64,000 nucleotides of DNA. Source: Pseudomonadota bacterium (GTDB taxonomy: Bacteria; Pseudomonadota; Gammaproteobacteria; Pseudomonadales; Oceanobacteraceae). Position numbers and translations under genes: made by a program. The DNA lies in NCBI GenBank assembly GCA_030145845.1, contig JAIXHJ010000002.1:1-64000 (forward strand), in the 5' to 3' direction. Position 1 is the stretch's first letter. The number at the start of each line of letters is the position of its first letter. Below the pieces are notes generated by a model. It saw only the letters and a program-made list of their open reading frames with translations, had not been told where the DNA came from and did no database searches. Below, in pieces: positions 39,573-48,051 of this stretch.

Positions 39573-41390
39573 TCAGCCTTTTCTGGCGCGTTTACGCTCG
39601 TTTTCTGTCAGGAATTTCTTACGCAGACGGATGCTGACCGGCGTTACTTCCACCAGTTCGTCGTCTTCGATAAATTCCAGAGCCTGTTCCAGCGTATGTT
39701 TTACCGGCGGCGTCAGCACGATCGCTTCGTCAGTACCGGAAGCACGGACGTTGGTCAGCTGTTTGGCCTTGGTCGGGTTAACCACCAGATCGTTATCGCG
39801 TGAGTGCAGACCCACGATCATGCCTTCATACACTTCAGTCTGCGGGCCAATAAACAGGCGACCACGGTCCTGCAGGGTGTACAGGGCATAACCCAGTGCC
39901 TTACCGGCAACCATGGAGACCAGTACACCGTTGTGACGGGTAGCGCCAAGGCTGGTCTGTACCGGACCATAGTGATCAAACACGTTGGTCAGGATACCGG
40001 AGCCGGACGTCAGGGTCAGGAACTGGCCACGGAAGCCGATCAGGCCACGTGCCGGAGCGATGAACTCCAGACGCACACGGCCTTTGCCGTCCGGTACCAT
40101 GTTGGTCATTTCTGCACGGCGGTTACCCATCTCTTCCATGATGGAGCCCTGATGTTCATCTTCAACATCAATCACCACCTGTTCGTACGGCTCCTGCAGC
40201 TCACCGTCGATTTCTTTCTGTACCACTTCCGGTTTACCGATGGCCAGCTCAAAGCCTTCACGGCGCATGGTTTCAATCAGTACTGACAGGTGCAGTTCAC
40301 CACGGCCGGAAACCTTGAATTTTTCCGGGCTGTCACCTGGCTCAACACGCAGGGCCACGTTGTGAATCAGCTCCTGATCCAGGCGGTCCTTAATGTTACG
40401 GGAAGTCACGAACTTACCTTCTTTACCGGCGAACGGGGAATCGTTCACCTGGAAGGTCATGGATACGGTCGGCTCGTCCACGCTCAGTGGTGGCAGGGCT
40501 TCAACGTTGCCGACAGCACACAGGGTGTCGGAGATGTTCAGGCCATCGATACCGGAAATACAGACGATGTCACCGGCGGTGGCTTCTTCCACATCCACAC
40601 GGTTCAGACCGTGGAAGCCTTTCACCTGCTGGATACGGCCTTTACGGACTTTTTCATTCAGATCGATCAGCTGTACATCGGTGCCCGGCTTCAGCTTGCC
40701 ACGGGTGATACGGCCAACCCCGATAACGCCGACGAAACTGTCGTAGTCCAGTGCGGAAACCTGCATCTGGAACGGACCATCAATTTCCACTTCCGGCGGC
40801 TGTACGTGATCAACGATCATCTGGAACAGAGGCGTCATGTCATCGGCCATGGCATCGGGATCATTACCGGCGATACCGTTCAGGGCGGAAGCGTAAATAA
40901 CCGGGAAGTCGAGCTGCTCTTCGGTGGCGCCGAGGCGGTCGAACAGATCAAAGATTTCGTCCATTACCCAGTCCGGACGGGCACCCGGACGGTCAATCTT
41001 GTTGATCACCACGATCGGCTTCAGGCCACGTTCGAAGGCTTTCTGAGTCACGAAACGGGTCTGTGGCATCGGACCATCCACGGCATCAACCAGCAGACAG
41101 ACGGAATCCACCATCGACATAACCCGCTCTACTTCACCACCGAAGTCGGCGTGTCCGGGGGTGTCAACGATGTTGATGCGGTAGTCGTTCCAGCGGATGG
41201 CGGTGTTTTTCGCCAGAATGGTAATACCGCGTTCTTTTTCCTGATCGTTGGAATCCATCACGCGCTCGCCACCCTGATTACGTTCGAGGGTGCCGGACTG
41301 CTCGAGCAGTTTGTCGACCAGAGTGGTTTTACCGTGGTCAACGTGCGCGATGATGGCAATATTTCTTAAGTTATTGATTTCGTTAGACAT
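39573..41390 (-). CDS. typA: TypA/BipA ribosome-associated translational GTPase
   Basis: 605 residues (E. coli 607). Translation-factor GTPase involved in 50S assembly at low temperature and stress adaptation. G1 [11 protein letters not shown]3 DTPGHADF, G4 NKIDRPGA, then EF-G-like domains III and V and the BipA-specific C-terminal domain ([13 protein letters not shown]). The typA/glnA divergent order is conserved with E. coli. A perfect 8-bp hairpin lies about 21 nt upstream of the start codon. Confidence 0.96.
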   Translation of the reverse strand: MSNEINNLRNIAIIAHVDHGKTTLVDKLLEQSGTLERNQGGERVMDSNDQEKERGITILAKNTAIRWNDYRINIVDTPGHADFGGEVERVMSMVDSVCLLVDAVDGPMPQTRFVTQKAFERGLKPIVVINKIDRPGARPDWVMDEIFDLFDRLGATEEQLDFPVIYASALNGIAGNDPDAMADDMTPLFQMIVDHVQPPEVEIDGPFQMQVSALDYDSFVGVIGVGRITRGKLKPGTDVQLIDLNEKVRKGRIQQVKGFHGLNRVDVEEATAGDIVCISGIDGLNISDTLCAVGNVEALPPLSVDEPTVSMTFQVNDSPFAGKEGKFVTSRNIKDRLDQELIHNVALRVEPGDSPEKFKVSGRGELHLSVLIETMRREGFELAIGKPEVVQKEIDGELQEPYEQVVIDVEDEHQGSIMEEMGNRRAEMTNMVPDGKGRVRLEFIAPARGLIGFRGQFLTLTSGSGILTNVFDHYGPVQTSLGATRHNGVLVSMVAGKALGYALYTLQDRGRLFIGPQTEVYEGMIVGLHSRDNDLVVNPTKAKQLTNVRASGTDEAIVLTPPVKHTLEQALEFIEDDELVEVTPVSIRLRKKFLTENERKRARKG

Positions 41391-41410
41391 ATCTTAATAG
41401 TTCAACCTGT

Positions 41411-41432
41411 GTGTGCGTCACAGTACGCACAC
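41411..41432 (-). promoter_or_regulatory. Hairpin in the typA 5' leader
   Basis: GTGTGCGT 41411-41418 and ACGCACAC 41425-41432 form a perfect 8-bp stem with a 6-nt loop, 20 nt upstream of the typA ATG. There is no U-run, so it is more likely a leader structure or protein site than a terminator. Confidence 0.45.
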
Positions 41433-41789
41433 TTGCATGTACGCTCTCTGATGCGTGGACTGCAGCTCAGGTTGCACTGTTAAATCCCTGTCAACAGGCC
41501 CTGAAAAACCGCCACTGAAAAAAATGGTACGGGATTGTACATTGTCTGACCGCAGGGATATACGCCAAGGCGAAAATTAGTGCTGTCAGTGGTGAGAATG
41601 ACAAAGACGTTTGACAGAACAGAGACAGCGGGCGCGGTGGCCGGAGGCCGGAAAAATAAGAGGGTGGGGGAAAAGCGCTGAAATGTTGCGGCAGAGCGCT
41701 TTTTTTGTGCCTGCGACCATGTACGGCAGTGATCGGGTGAACCTATAATGGGCGTACCTGTTCCGGCCGGTACAGGTAGTGGATTTAGA

Positions 41790-41837
41790 TGCACCATAAT
41801 GGGTCGTTTAAGTCATATTTTGTTTTATATTGGTGCA
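41790..41837 (+). promoter_or_regulatory. Two NtrC-binding sites upstream of glnA
   Basis: Site 1 (41790-41806) has a perfect left half TGCACC and a weaker right half; site 2 (41821-41837) has a perfect right half GGTGCA. Both fit the TGCACC-N5-GGTGCA pattern. Their centres are 31 bp apart (three helical turns) and lie about 70-100 bp upstream of the sigma-54 promoter, the classic enhancer layout. Confidence 0.75.
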
Positions 41838-41898
41838 GTTGATATCCCCTGTTGCTGTGCTGGCCCTGATTTTGTGCGGCTTGTGGCTGACATTTGGG

Positions 41899-41914
41899 TG
41901 GCATACTAATTGCT
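41899..41914 (+). promoter_or_regulatory. Sigma-54 promoter of glnA
   Basis: TGGCAT-N5-TTGCT with GG at 41900-41901 and GC at 41912-41913, exactly 12 bp apart, matching the -24/-12 consensus. It lies about 70 bp before the glnA ATG. The rest of 41391-41984 shows no gene. Confidence 0.88.
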
Positions 41915-41984
41915 CCAAGACTGAGCATGGCAAAACCAGGGCGAACCCCTGAATCAATTTGAACCAGCATCTGGAGACAACAAG

Positions 41985-43391
41985 ATGTCAGAGAACACTC
42001 TGAATTTGATCAAAGAAAATGATGTGAAGTGGGTTGATCTGCGCTTCACAGACACCAAGGGTAAAGAACAGCACGTTACTATCCCTGCTTCCTACGTAGA
42101 TGAAGACTTCTTCGAAGGCGGCCAGATGTTCGACGGTTCTTCTATCGCTGGCTGGAAAGGCATTAACGAATCCGACATGATCCTGATGCCGGACGACACC
42201 ACTGCGTTCATGGACCCGTTCACCGAAGATGCAACCCTGGTTCTGCGTTGTGACATTATCGAGCCTTCTACCATGCAGGGTTACGAGCGTGATCCACGTT
42301 CTGTTGCCAAGCGCGCTGAAGAATACCTGAAGTCTACCGGTCTGGGTGACACTGCATTCTTCGGTCCTGAGCCTGAATTCTTCATCTTTGATGACATCCG
42401 TTGGGGCGCCGACATGACCGGCAGCTTCTACAAAATCAACTCCGACGAAGGCGCATGGGCCACTGAAGCCGTGACTGAAGGCGGTAACCTGGGTCACCGT
42501 CCGCGCGTTAAAGGCGGTTACTTCCCGGTTCCACCGGTAGACAGCATGCACGACATTCGTGCCGCTATGTGTAACACCATGATGGCAATCGGTCTGGATG
42601 TTGAAGTGCATCACCACGAAGTGGCCAACGCCGGTCAGAACGAAATCGGTGTTAAATTCAACACACTGGTTAAGAAAGCTGACGAAGTGCAGATGCTGAA
42701 ATACGTTGTTCACAACGTGGCTGCTGCTTACGGCAAAACAGCTACCTTCATGCCTAAGCCGGTTGTTGGCGATAACGGTTCCGGTATGCACGTTCACCAG
42801 TCTTTCTGGAAAGACGGTGTGAACCAGTTTGCTGGTGACGGCTATGCTGGCCTGTCTGAAACTGCCCTGTACTACATCGGCGGTATCATCAAGCACGCTA
42901 AAGCACTGAACGCGTTCACCAACCCGTCCACCAACTCTTACAAGCGTCTGATCCCTGGCTTCGAAGCTCCGGTAATGCTGGCATACTCTGCCCGTAACCG
43001 TTCTGCTTCTATCCGTATTCCTTACGTTGCGTCTCCGAAAGGCAAGCGTATCGAAGCCCGTTTCCCGGATCCTACTGCTAACCCATACCTGGCTTTCGCA
43101 GCGATGCTGATGGCTGGTATCGACGGCGTTAAGAACAAACTGCACCCTGGCGATGCAGCGGATAAAGACCTGTACGATCTGCCGGCTGAAGAAGCTGCAC
43201 AGATTCCTCAGGTTTGTGGTTCCCTGCGTGAAGCACTGACCAACCTGGCCGCTGATAAAGACTTCCTGACTGAAGGCGGTGTATTCACCGAAGACATGAT
43301 CGAAGCTTACATCGACCTGAAAATGGAAGAAGTTTACCGCGTTGAGCACACCACTCACCCGGTTGAGTTCGACATGTACTACTCTGTTTAA
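41985..43391 (+). CDS. glnA: GlnA, glutamine synthetase type I
   Basis: Dodecameric enzyme that makes glutamine from glutamate, ammonia and ATP. 468 residues (E. coli 469), with [10 protein letters not shown] near the N-terminus, the EPEFF metal site, the ATP-binding segment ([16 protein letters not shown]), NRSASIRIP and the adenylylation tyrosine in [10 protein letters not shown]. Codon use is strongly biased, as expected for an abundant protein. Control is by sigma-54/NtrC sites upstream. ntrBC does not follow directly; instead there is a triplicated terminator unit containing copies of the gene's own last codons. Confidence 0.98.
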   Translation: MSENTLNLIKENDVKWVDLRFTDTKGKEQHVTIPASYVDEDFFEGGQMFDGSSIAGWKGINESDMILMPDDTTAFMDPFTEDATLVLRCDIIEPSTMQGYERDPRSVAKRAEEYLKSTGLGDTAFFGPEPEFFIFDDIRWGADMTGSFYKINSDEGAWATEAVTEGGNLGHRPRVKGGYFPVPPVDSMHDIRAAMCNTMMAIGLDVEVHHHEVANAGQNEIGVKFNTLVKKADEVQMLKYVVHNVAAAYGKTATFMPKPVVGDNGSGMHVHQSFWKDGVNQFAGDGYAGLSETALYYIGGIIKHAKALNAFTNPSTNSYKRLIPGFEAPVMLAYSARNRSASIRIPYVASPKGKRIEARFPDPTANPYLAFAAMLMAGIDGVKNKLHPGDAADKDLYDLPAEEAAQIPQVCGSLREALTNLAADKDFLTEGGVFTEDMIEAYIDLKMEEVYRVEHTTHPVEFDMYYSV

Positions 43392-43421
43392 TCTGTTAAA
43401 GATTACCGAGTTGTTGAAAAA

Positions 43422-43444
43422 GGTCGCTTCGGCGACCTTTTTTT
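43422..43444 (+). terminator. glnA terminator 1
   Basis: GGTCGC 43422-43427, TTCG tetraloop, GCGACC 43432-43437, T7. The UUCG-type loop makes it very stable. Confidence 0.92.
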
Positions 43445-43547
43445 CCGGGTTCGTGGTGTGCTCAGTGAGCACAAGGTCCCCGGCCCGGTTGAGTCCGGCA
43501 TGTACTACTCTGTTTAATCTGTTAAAGATTAACGGGCTGTTGAAAAA

Positions 43548-43570
43548 GGTCGCTTCGGCGACCTTTTTTT
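43548..43570 (+). terminator. glnA terminator 2 (repeat copy)
   Basis: Same GGTCGC-TTCG-GCGACC stem (43548-43563) with T7, in the second tandem unit. Confidence 0.9.
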
Positions 43571-43679
43571 GTTTTCCGGGTTCGTGGTGTGCCCAGTGAG
43601 CACAAGGTCCCCGGGCCCGGTTGAGTCCGGCATGTACTACTCTGTTTAATCTGTTAAAGATTACCGAGTTGTTGAAAAA

Positions 43680-43703
43680 GGTCGCTTCGGCGACCTTTTT
43701 TTT
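43680..43703 (+). terminator. glnA terminator 3 (repeat copy)
   Basis: Same GGTCGC-TTCG-GCGACC stem (43680-43695) with T8, in the third tandem unit. Confidence 0.9.
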
Positions 43704-43795
43704 GTTTTCCGGGTTCGTGGTGTGCTCAGTGAGCACAAGGTCCCCGGCCCGGTTGAGTCCGGCATGGTCTGCACTGTCTGATCTCCGGATTATTC

Positions 43796-43829
43796 AGATA
43801 AAAAAGTCGCTTAAGCGGCTTTTTTATCT
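43796..43829. terminator. Fourth, unrelated terminator after glnA
   Basis: A long near-perfect hairpin: AGATAAAAAAG pairs with CTTTTTTATCT around CGCTTAAGCG. It could work in both directions. 43830-43993 shows nothing else before the hydrolase gene. Confidence 0.85.
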
Positions 43830-43993
43830 GTGTGGAGTGTCGGGTATTCTGCGGGATTGCCGGCCGGTTATTAATAATGCTGGCCTTTGGGAAGCAGACG
43901 ATGGTCTGCCTGGCTGGTCGTGAAAAGTCAGCCTGTGTGTGCCCTGAATTCTGTTACTATATTCTGAGTTTTATATCGACAGTGGGAGTCCCG

Positions 43994-44938
43994 ATGAGCT
44001 GGAGTAAACAGGGTGTGGTGGCTGAACTTTCTGCCATGGACTGGAGCTTCAGACATCCGGCTGCCGGCGTGCAGTGGCAGCAGTATTGCGACTTTTATGG
44101 TCTGCAACTGGCGGAGGAAGGCTGCAGTGGTCACTTCGCCGGCCTGATGGACAGCGCCGGCTATCAGGTGGTGGTGCAGGTCTGGCAGAAAGACGACGCC
44201 CGCGGTACGGCGGTGCTGGTACACGGGTATTATGATCATACCGGGCTGTACAGCTCACTGGTCCGCTTCTGTCTGCAGCAGGGCTGGAATGTGGTGGCGT
44301 TTGATCTGCCGGGGCATGGCCTGTCCAGCGGTGAGCAGGCGTCGATCGGCAGTTTTCAGGAATACGACGAAGTGTTCAGTCATGTGCTGCAGCGCGTCCA
44401 GCAGAGTCTGCCCGGGCCGCTGTATGCGTTCGGTCAGAGCACCGGTGGTGCGATTCTGATCAATTATCTGCTCAAACGACAGCTGACTCCGCTGCAGTCT
44501 CCCTTTGCCGGGGTGACACTCATGGCGCCTCTGGTGCGGCCTCTGGGCTGGGCCCGGGGGAAGATCATGCATACCTTTGCCAGTCTGTTTGTGCGCCGTA
44601 TCAAACGTAAATTCAAAGCCAATTCCGGTGATCTGCAGTTCCTGCAGTTCCTGCAGGCCGACCCGCTGCAGCCGCGGCATCTGAATGTACGCTGGGTGAG
44701 CGCGCTGAAGAAGTGGATCCCTTATATCGAAGCGCAGCCGGCGTCGGCGGTGGCGGTGAATATTGTGCAGGGTGACCATGACGGCACGGTCGACTGGACT
44801 CATAATCTCGACATTCTGCGCGAAAAATTCCCGCAGCAGCAGCTGATGGTGCTGCCGGGCGGGCACCACCATCTGGTGAATGAAGCACCGGATCAGCGCC
44901 AGCGCATGTATCAGCAGATTGCCGGGTGGCTGTCCTGA
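43994..44938 (+). CDS. Alpha/beta hydrolase, monoacylglycerol-lipase-like
   Basis: 314 residues, probably cytoplasmic (no signal peptide). AVLVHGYYDHTGLYSSLVRFCLQQGWNVVAFDLPGHGLSSG matches serine aminopeptidase/lysophospholipase-type (Hydrolase_4) folds. Nucleophile Ser in FGQSTGG, Asp in VQGDHDGTVDW, His in PGGHHHLVNE. Start at 43994 after GGGAG; the longer frame from 43832 is not needed. The substrate is unknown, with lipid esters most likely from family similarity. Confidence 0.85.
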   Translation: MSWSKQGVVAELSAMDWSFRHPAAGVQWQQYCDFYGLQLAEEGCSGHFAGLMDSAGYQVVVQVWQKDDARGTAVLVHGYYDHTGLYSSLVRFCLQQGWNVVAFDLPGHGLSSGEQASIGSFQEYDEVFSHVLQRVQQSLPGPLYAFGQSTGGAILINYLLKRQLTPLQSPFAGVTLMAPLVRPLGWARGKIMHTFASLFVRRIKRKFKANSGDLQFLQFLQADPLQPRHLNVRWVSALKKWIPYIEAQPASAVAVNIVQGDHDGTVDWTHNLDILREKFPQQQLMVLPGGHHHLVNEAPDQRQRMYQQIAGWLS

Positions 44939-45075
44939 TACGCCATCTGTGACCGGCTTGGCGTTTCCGGTCAATCTGTCCTCTTTTGCCCTAAATGAAC
45001 GCCCTCTCTCTGATTAAACTTCACCTTCTGTAACATAAAGATACATTTCTGCGGTGAAGCAGAGCGGGGAGCGGA

Positions 45076-45519
45076 ATGGATGACACCAGTATCAGTCATA
45101 AGCGGCTGATCCATAACTTTATTGAGCTGACCTGGAATCAGGGGCGTTTTCATCTGGCCAAGGGCCTGCTGGCGCGGGATTTCACCTACTACGCCAGCAT
45201 GGTTAACCGGCCGATGGGGATTGAAGCCATGGAAACCCTGATTCAGCAGATCCGCACGGCGATGGAAGATTTCACCATTCCGGTGGAAGAGATCGTCTGT
45301 GAGGGTAATCAGGTGGTCACCCAATCCACCTTCAGCGGCACTCTGGTGCGGCCGCTGCTGGGTTTTGAGCCGGTGGATAAGATGATTGCCCTGCAGGCCG
45401 CCACGTTCTGGAAGATCCGCCACGGGCAGATTCAGTCCGGCACCTCATTGCTGGATACCGGCGATCTGTTTCATCAGGTGCAGAAAATCTACGCCCCGGT
45501 CAGGGCCGTGTCCTTCTGA
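45076..45519 (+). CDS. SnoaL-like ester cyclase domain protein
   Basis: 147 residues with a SnoaL/NTF2-like fold: NFIELTWNQGRFHLAKGLLARDFTYY, GIEAMETLIQQIRTAMEDFTIPVEEIVCEGNQVVTQSTFSGT and a final FWKIRHGQIQSGTSLLDTGDLFHQV. Such proteins are small cyclases or binding proteins; the substrate is unknown. GGGGAG precedes the start. The 3' end overlaps the convergent CDGSH gene by 20 bp. Confidence 0.8.
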   Translation: MDDTSISHKRLIHNFIELTWNQGRFHLAKGLLARDFTYYASMVNRPMGIEAMETLIQQIRTAMEDFTIPVEEIVCEGNQVVTQSTFSGTLVRPLLGFEPVDKMIALQAATFWKIRHGQIQSGTSLLDTGDLFHQVQKIYAPVRAVSF

Positions 45520-45784
45520 TACGACGCCACAGATCTGCCAGCAGTTCGCTGGCGGCCTGACGTATGCTCATGTGCTGACGCGGGTTATGGCTGCCATCAC
45601 AGTAAGGGAAGTCTGTACTGCCACCACAACTGCACAGCCAGACCAGTGACTTCCGGGTGCAGCAGACCATGACCGGCTGAGTACAGTCTGCCGCCGCCCA
45701 GGGCCGGCTGTGGCAATGACGGCAGCCACACAGCCGGTATTGCTGGCCGGGCGTAAAGGTGACCACAACCGGGGTAATGCTCAC
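45500..45784 (-). CDS. CDGSH iron-sulfur domain protein
   Basis: 94 residues. The C-terminal half carries the full CDGSH pattern CSCGGSTDFPYCDGSH (3 Cys and 1 His, 2Fe-2S ligands). The N-terminal half has a related but degenerate CGCRHCHSRPWAAADC, as in dual-CDGSH bacterial proteins. The start is GTG at 45784, overlapping the EVE gene's stop (GTGA), so translation is likely coupled; an ATG at 45823 lies inside that gene. Redox or electron-transfer role; partner unknown. Confidence 0.8.
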   Translation of the reverse strand: MSITPVVVTFTPGQQYRLCGCRHCHSRPWAAADCTQPVMVCCTRKSLVWLCSCGGSTDFPYCDGSHNPRQHMSIRQAASELLADLWRRIRRTRP

Positions 45785-46251
45785 ACCGGAGTCTGCACGG
45801 TCTGGCTGAGGATGTGCTGCCATTCTGCCGCGCTCACGGGTTGCACCGACAGGCGGGCACGGCTGAGCAGGGTCATGTCCTGCAGGGCGCTGTCCTGGCG
45901 CATGGATTTCAGCGTGATGACCGGTTTCAGTGCAGCGACGGCTTCGACTTCGATGGTGATCCAGCGTGGATTTTTTTGCTCTGAACGGGGATCAAAATAG
46001 GGTGAGCTGTTGTCGAACGCCGTCGGATCAGCCAGCCCGGTACGGGTAACCCGGCAGATGCCGGCAATCGCCGGTTCTTTGCAGGCGGAATGGTAAAAAA
46101 AGGCAAGGTCGCCCTGCGCGATATCATCACGCAGGATATTACGCGCCTGATAATTACGCACCCCGTCCCATATTGTGCGCTTATCCGGTGCGTTGACCAG
46201 ATCGCTGAAGCTGAAGCTGTCCGGTTCGGATTTCAGTAACCAGTAATTCAT
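45781..46251 (-). CDS. EVE domain protein (PUA/YTH-like nucleotide-binding)
   Basis: 156 residues. MNYWLLKSEPDSFSFSDL, WDGVRNYQARN, GDLAFFYHS and GICRVTRTG form the conserved EVE fold, related to YTH and ASCH domains that read modified nucleotides; the human relative is THYN1. Bacterial members are often predicted to bind modified bases. It shares a 4-nt overlap with the downstream CDGSH gene. Confidence 0.92.
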   Translation of the reverse strand: MNYWLLKSEPDSFSFSDLVNAPDKRTIWDGVRNYQARNILRDDIAQGDLAFFYHSACKEPAIAGICRVTRTGLADPTAFDNSSPYFDPRSEQKNPRWITIEVEAVAALKPVITLKSMRQDSALQDMTLLSRARLSVQPVSAAEWQHILSQTVQTPV

Positions 46252-46363
46252 AGTGAAAGGTTATAAGTGGTCTGGGTTTTGCTCCTGAGGAGCGGGGCAT
46301 CAGATTAACGGGGATTAACCTGAGATAACAACTCCGGGGAAGTTGTATGGAGAAAAAACAATA

Positions 46364-46492
46364 ATGAAGAAGCCAGATATCCTGATTTTAGTCACAGTCA
46401 TCGCGCTGCTGGGGGCAGCCGTGACCAGTGCCACGACCAGTGAGCAACGCCGCCCGGCGGAGCTGACGACGCTGGAAAACAGTATCCGCTGA
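46364..46492 (+). CDS. Small putative membrane protein, 42 residues
   Basis: An ATG at 46364 with GGAGA at 46349-46353 opens a 42-codon frame with a single hydrophobic helix (ILILVTVIALLGAAVTSA) and a polar tail (TTSEQRRPAELTTLENSIR). Its stop is 2 nt from the convergent ygfA stop. No family recognised; coding status rests on ribosome site, helix and codon use. Confidence 0.5.
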   Translation: MKKPDILILVTVIALLGAAVTSATTSEQRRPAELTTLENSIR

Positions 46493-46494
46493 GG

Positions 46495-47082
46495 TCAGCG
46501 GAAACGGTGCAGCCGTTGCTCGGTGGCAATGGCGGTCAGCGGAATATCCCAGGGCTCGGCCGGCAGCTGTCCGGTGTGCTGACATTCATAAGCGCAGCCG
46601 ATCAGTGCCGGGCGGTTACCCGGCTGGTGCATAAACGCCAGCGTGCGGTCATAAAAACCACCCCCCATACCGAGCCGGTTACCGGCATCATCAAACGCCA
46701 CCAGTGGCATGCATACCAGGCCGATAAAACGTGCCGGCACGCTGCGGTGGCGGCGGAAATCAGGTTCCGGAATGCCAAAGCGGTTGCGCCGCATGACGGT
46801 CTTACGGTGGTAGGGAACGAAGCTCAGATGCCCTTTGCGCAGCGGGTGCAGCACCGGCAGGAACAATTGTTTACCACGCTGCTGCAGATCGCGGATAAAA
46901 ACCGAGGTATCGATTTCTGCATCGTTGGTCAGGTAGACCGCGACCCGGCGGGTAAACTGGAAATGTTGTGAGCGGCGCAGGGAACGGAGCAGTCGCTGGC
47001 TGGCATCACGTCGCTGAACGGCTGACAGGCTGCGCCGGCGCTGGCGCATCAGGCGGCGGATTTCGGATTTATTCATCGGCAT
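46495..47082 (-). CDS. ygfA: 5-formyltetrahydrofolate cyclo-ligase
   Basis: 195 residues. Converts 5-formyl-THF to 5,10-methenyl-THF with ATP, recycling a folate by-product. N-terminal RRLMRQRRRSLS, then VAVYLTNDAEIDT and the C-terminal LVAFDDAGNRLGMGGGFYDRTLA are typical. It lies downstream of the 6S RNA gene, the usual ssrS-ygfA arrangement, and is probably partly read through from it. Start ATG 47082, or 47076 two codons later. Confidence 0.93.
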   Translation of the reverse strand: MPMNKSEIRRLMRQRRRSLSAVQRRDASQRLLRSLRRSQHFQFTRRVAVYLTNDAEIDTSVFIRDLQQRGKQLFLPVLHPLRKGHLSFVPYHRKTVMRRNRFGIPEPDFRRHRSVPARFIGLVCMPLVAFDDAGNRLGMGGGFYDRTLAFMHQPGNRPALIGCAYECQHTGQLPAEPWDIPLTAIATEQRLHRFR

Positions 47083-47104
47083 CCGGGCTGGAAATCAGAA
47101 GAGG

Positions 47105-47281
47105 GCTCCCCACTGTGCCGCTGTCATAAATAAAGCCCTTGAACCCTGTGGTCCAAGGTGGCAGGCCAGACTCTGAATCAGGCTTTCCGGCGGGCGGACA
47201 TGCGCACATCAGCGAATGAAACCTTCCATAATAAAGTGCATCGGCTCAGGTCTTTATCGACTGGCAAACACCCCAGGGAGC
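47105..47281 (-). ncRNA. ssrS: 6S RNA
   Basis: A roughly 177-nt transcript between zapA and ygfA on the same strand, the conserved 6S locus. The ends pair (GCTCCC with GGGAGC). The recognisable blocks GCCAGTC, CCTGAGCCGAT, GCATGTCCGCCCG, CACCTTGGACCA and CAGGGTTCAAGGGC follow the standard order. It binds sigma-70 holoenzyme in stationary phase. Exact ends are inferred from the closing stem. Confidence 0.88.
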
Positions 47282-47362
47282 AGGCACAGGATAACAAAAC
47301 TGAGACTGAAAAAAACGGGGGTTTTGTAAAGCGGAAGGCAGATTTTCTGCTTGACAGAGCGG

Positions 47363-47677
47363 TTACAGTTCCAGCTGCAGATCCTGATCCAGCGCTTCGT
47401 CAATCAGGTCGCTGAGGTTACCCAGCTGCTGTACCGTTTCCTGCTGGTCGCCCTCCAGTTCGCGCAGCTGGTGAGCAATATTGAGGGCCGCAATCACAGC
47501 AATGCGGTCGGTGCCCAGCACCTTGCCACTGGCGGCACCGGCATTTTTAATTTCGGTCATTTTTTCATTCAGGTAGCGTGCAGCATCGCGCAGTTTTTCT
47601 TCTGCGCCTTCCGGGCAGTTGATGCGGTATTCACGGTCCAGAATGGTCAGTACCAGTGTGCGGGGAGAGTTAGCCAC
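47363..47677 (-). CDS. zapA: ZapA, cell division protein
   Basis: 104 residues (E. coli 109). Tetrameric coiled-coil protein that cross-links FtsZ filaments. N-terminal VLTILDREYRINCPEGAEEKLRDAARYLNEKM and a long C-terminal helix are typical. Start codon GTG. It overlaps the upstream TIGR02449 gene by 8 nt and is followed by 6S RNA. Confidence 0.92.
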   Translation of the reverse strand: MANSPRTLVLTILDREYRINCPEGAEEKLRDAARYLNEKMTEIKNAGAASGKVLGTDRIAVIAALNIAHQLRELEGDQQETVQQLGNLSDLIDEALDQDLQLEL

Positions 47678-47882
47678 TGTTGCGCTCCAGCGTCTGCAGG
47701 CGGGTGATCATTTCATTGACCTTACGCCGGGCGATTTCGTTCTGCTGCATCAGTTTCGCCCGTTCAGATTGCCACTCAGCTTCTGCAGCGCGCATGGCCT
47801 GATTCTGCTCACGCAGTGACTCATGCACTCTGAGCAGTTTTTCGATTTTGAGCTGCAGATTCTGAATCTCTGACTTTTGCAT
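47670..47882 (-). CDS. TIGR02449 family ZapB-like coiled-coil protein
   Basis: 70 residues, one continuous coiled coil (LQLKIEKLLRVHESLREQNQAMRAAEAEWQSERAKLMQQNEIARRKVNEM). The TIGR02449 family sits immediately upstream of zapA in many gammaproteobacteria and is suspected to act in division like ZapB. ATG at 47882; a GTG one codon earlier is possible. Confidence 0.82.
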   Translation of the reverse strand: MQKSEIQNLQLKIEKLLRVHESLREQNQAMRAAEAEWQSERAKLMQQNEIARRKVNEMITRLQTLERNSG

Positions 47883-48051
47883 CACAGGGCCACGTCAATA
47901 ATTAGTGCGCTTACTATAAGAGGGGGCCGGCAGTATGGTCAATGCGCTTACTGAGTGCTCTGACGAGAATCTGCGCCAATCCCGATTATCGCAGAAAAAT
48001 GGCTGCGACCGGTGTTAGAATGGCGCGCAAAGTGATCGTTCCGAGGACGCC

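Larger units (their letters stand above)
43375..43764 (+). repeat. Three tandem copies of the glnA 3' end plus terminator
   Basis: Units begin at 43375, 43501 and 43633 (periods 126 and 132 bp). A further 16 bp of unit sequence runs up to about 43766. Each contains the last glnA codons (TGTACTACTCTG and stop), a short spacer, a terminator GGTCGC-TTCG-GCGACC with T-run, and a perfect 17-bp palindrome centred on CTCAGTGAG. The segment 43445-43464 is also an inverted copy (18 of 20) of glnA coding bases 43343-43362. Confidence 0.9.

Noticed and set aside
40290..41369. 359-codon open frame antisense to typA
   Set aside because: Shadow of typA; composition is that of a complement strand, and no ribosome site or domain is seen.
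41988..43736. 582-codon open frame antisense to glnA
   Set aside because: It mirrors a highly biased gene on the other strand, has no family resemblance, is full of His, Val and Arg from reverse-complemented codons, and spans the repeat array.
43375..43764. CRISPR array
   Set aside because: The units are 126-132 bp, contain terminators and glnA codons and lack unique spacers; no cas genes are present.
43342..43923. Short open frames within the glnA terminator repeats
   Set aside because: They only translate repeated terminators and copies of glnA codons; no ribosome sites.
47158..47415. 85-codon open frame between ygfA and zapA
   Set aside because: It is antisense to the 6S RNA gene and has no protein similarity.
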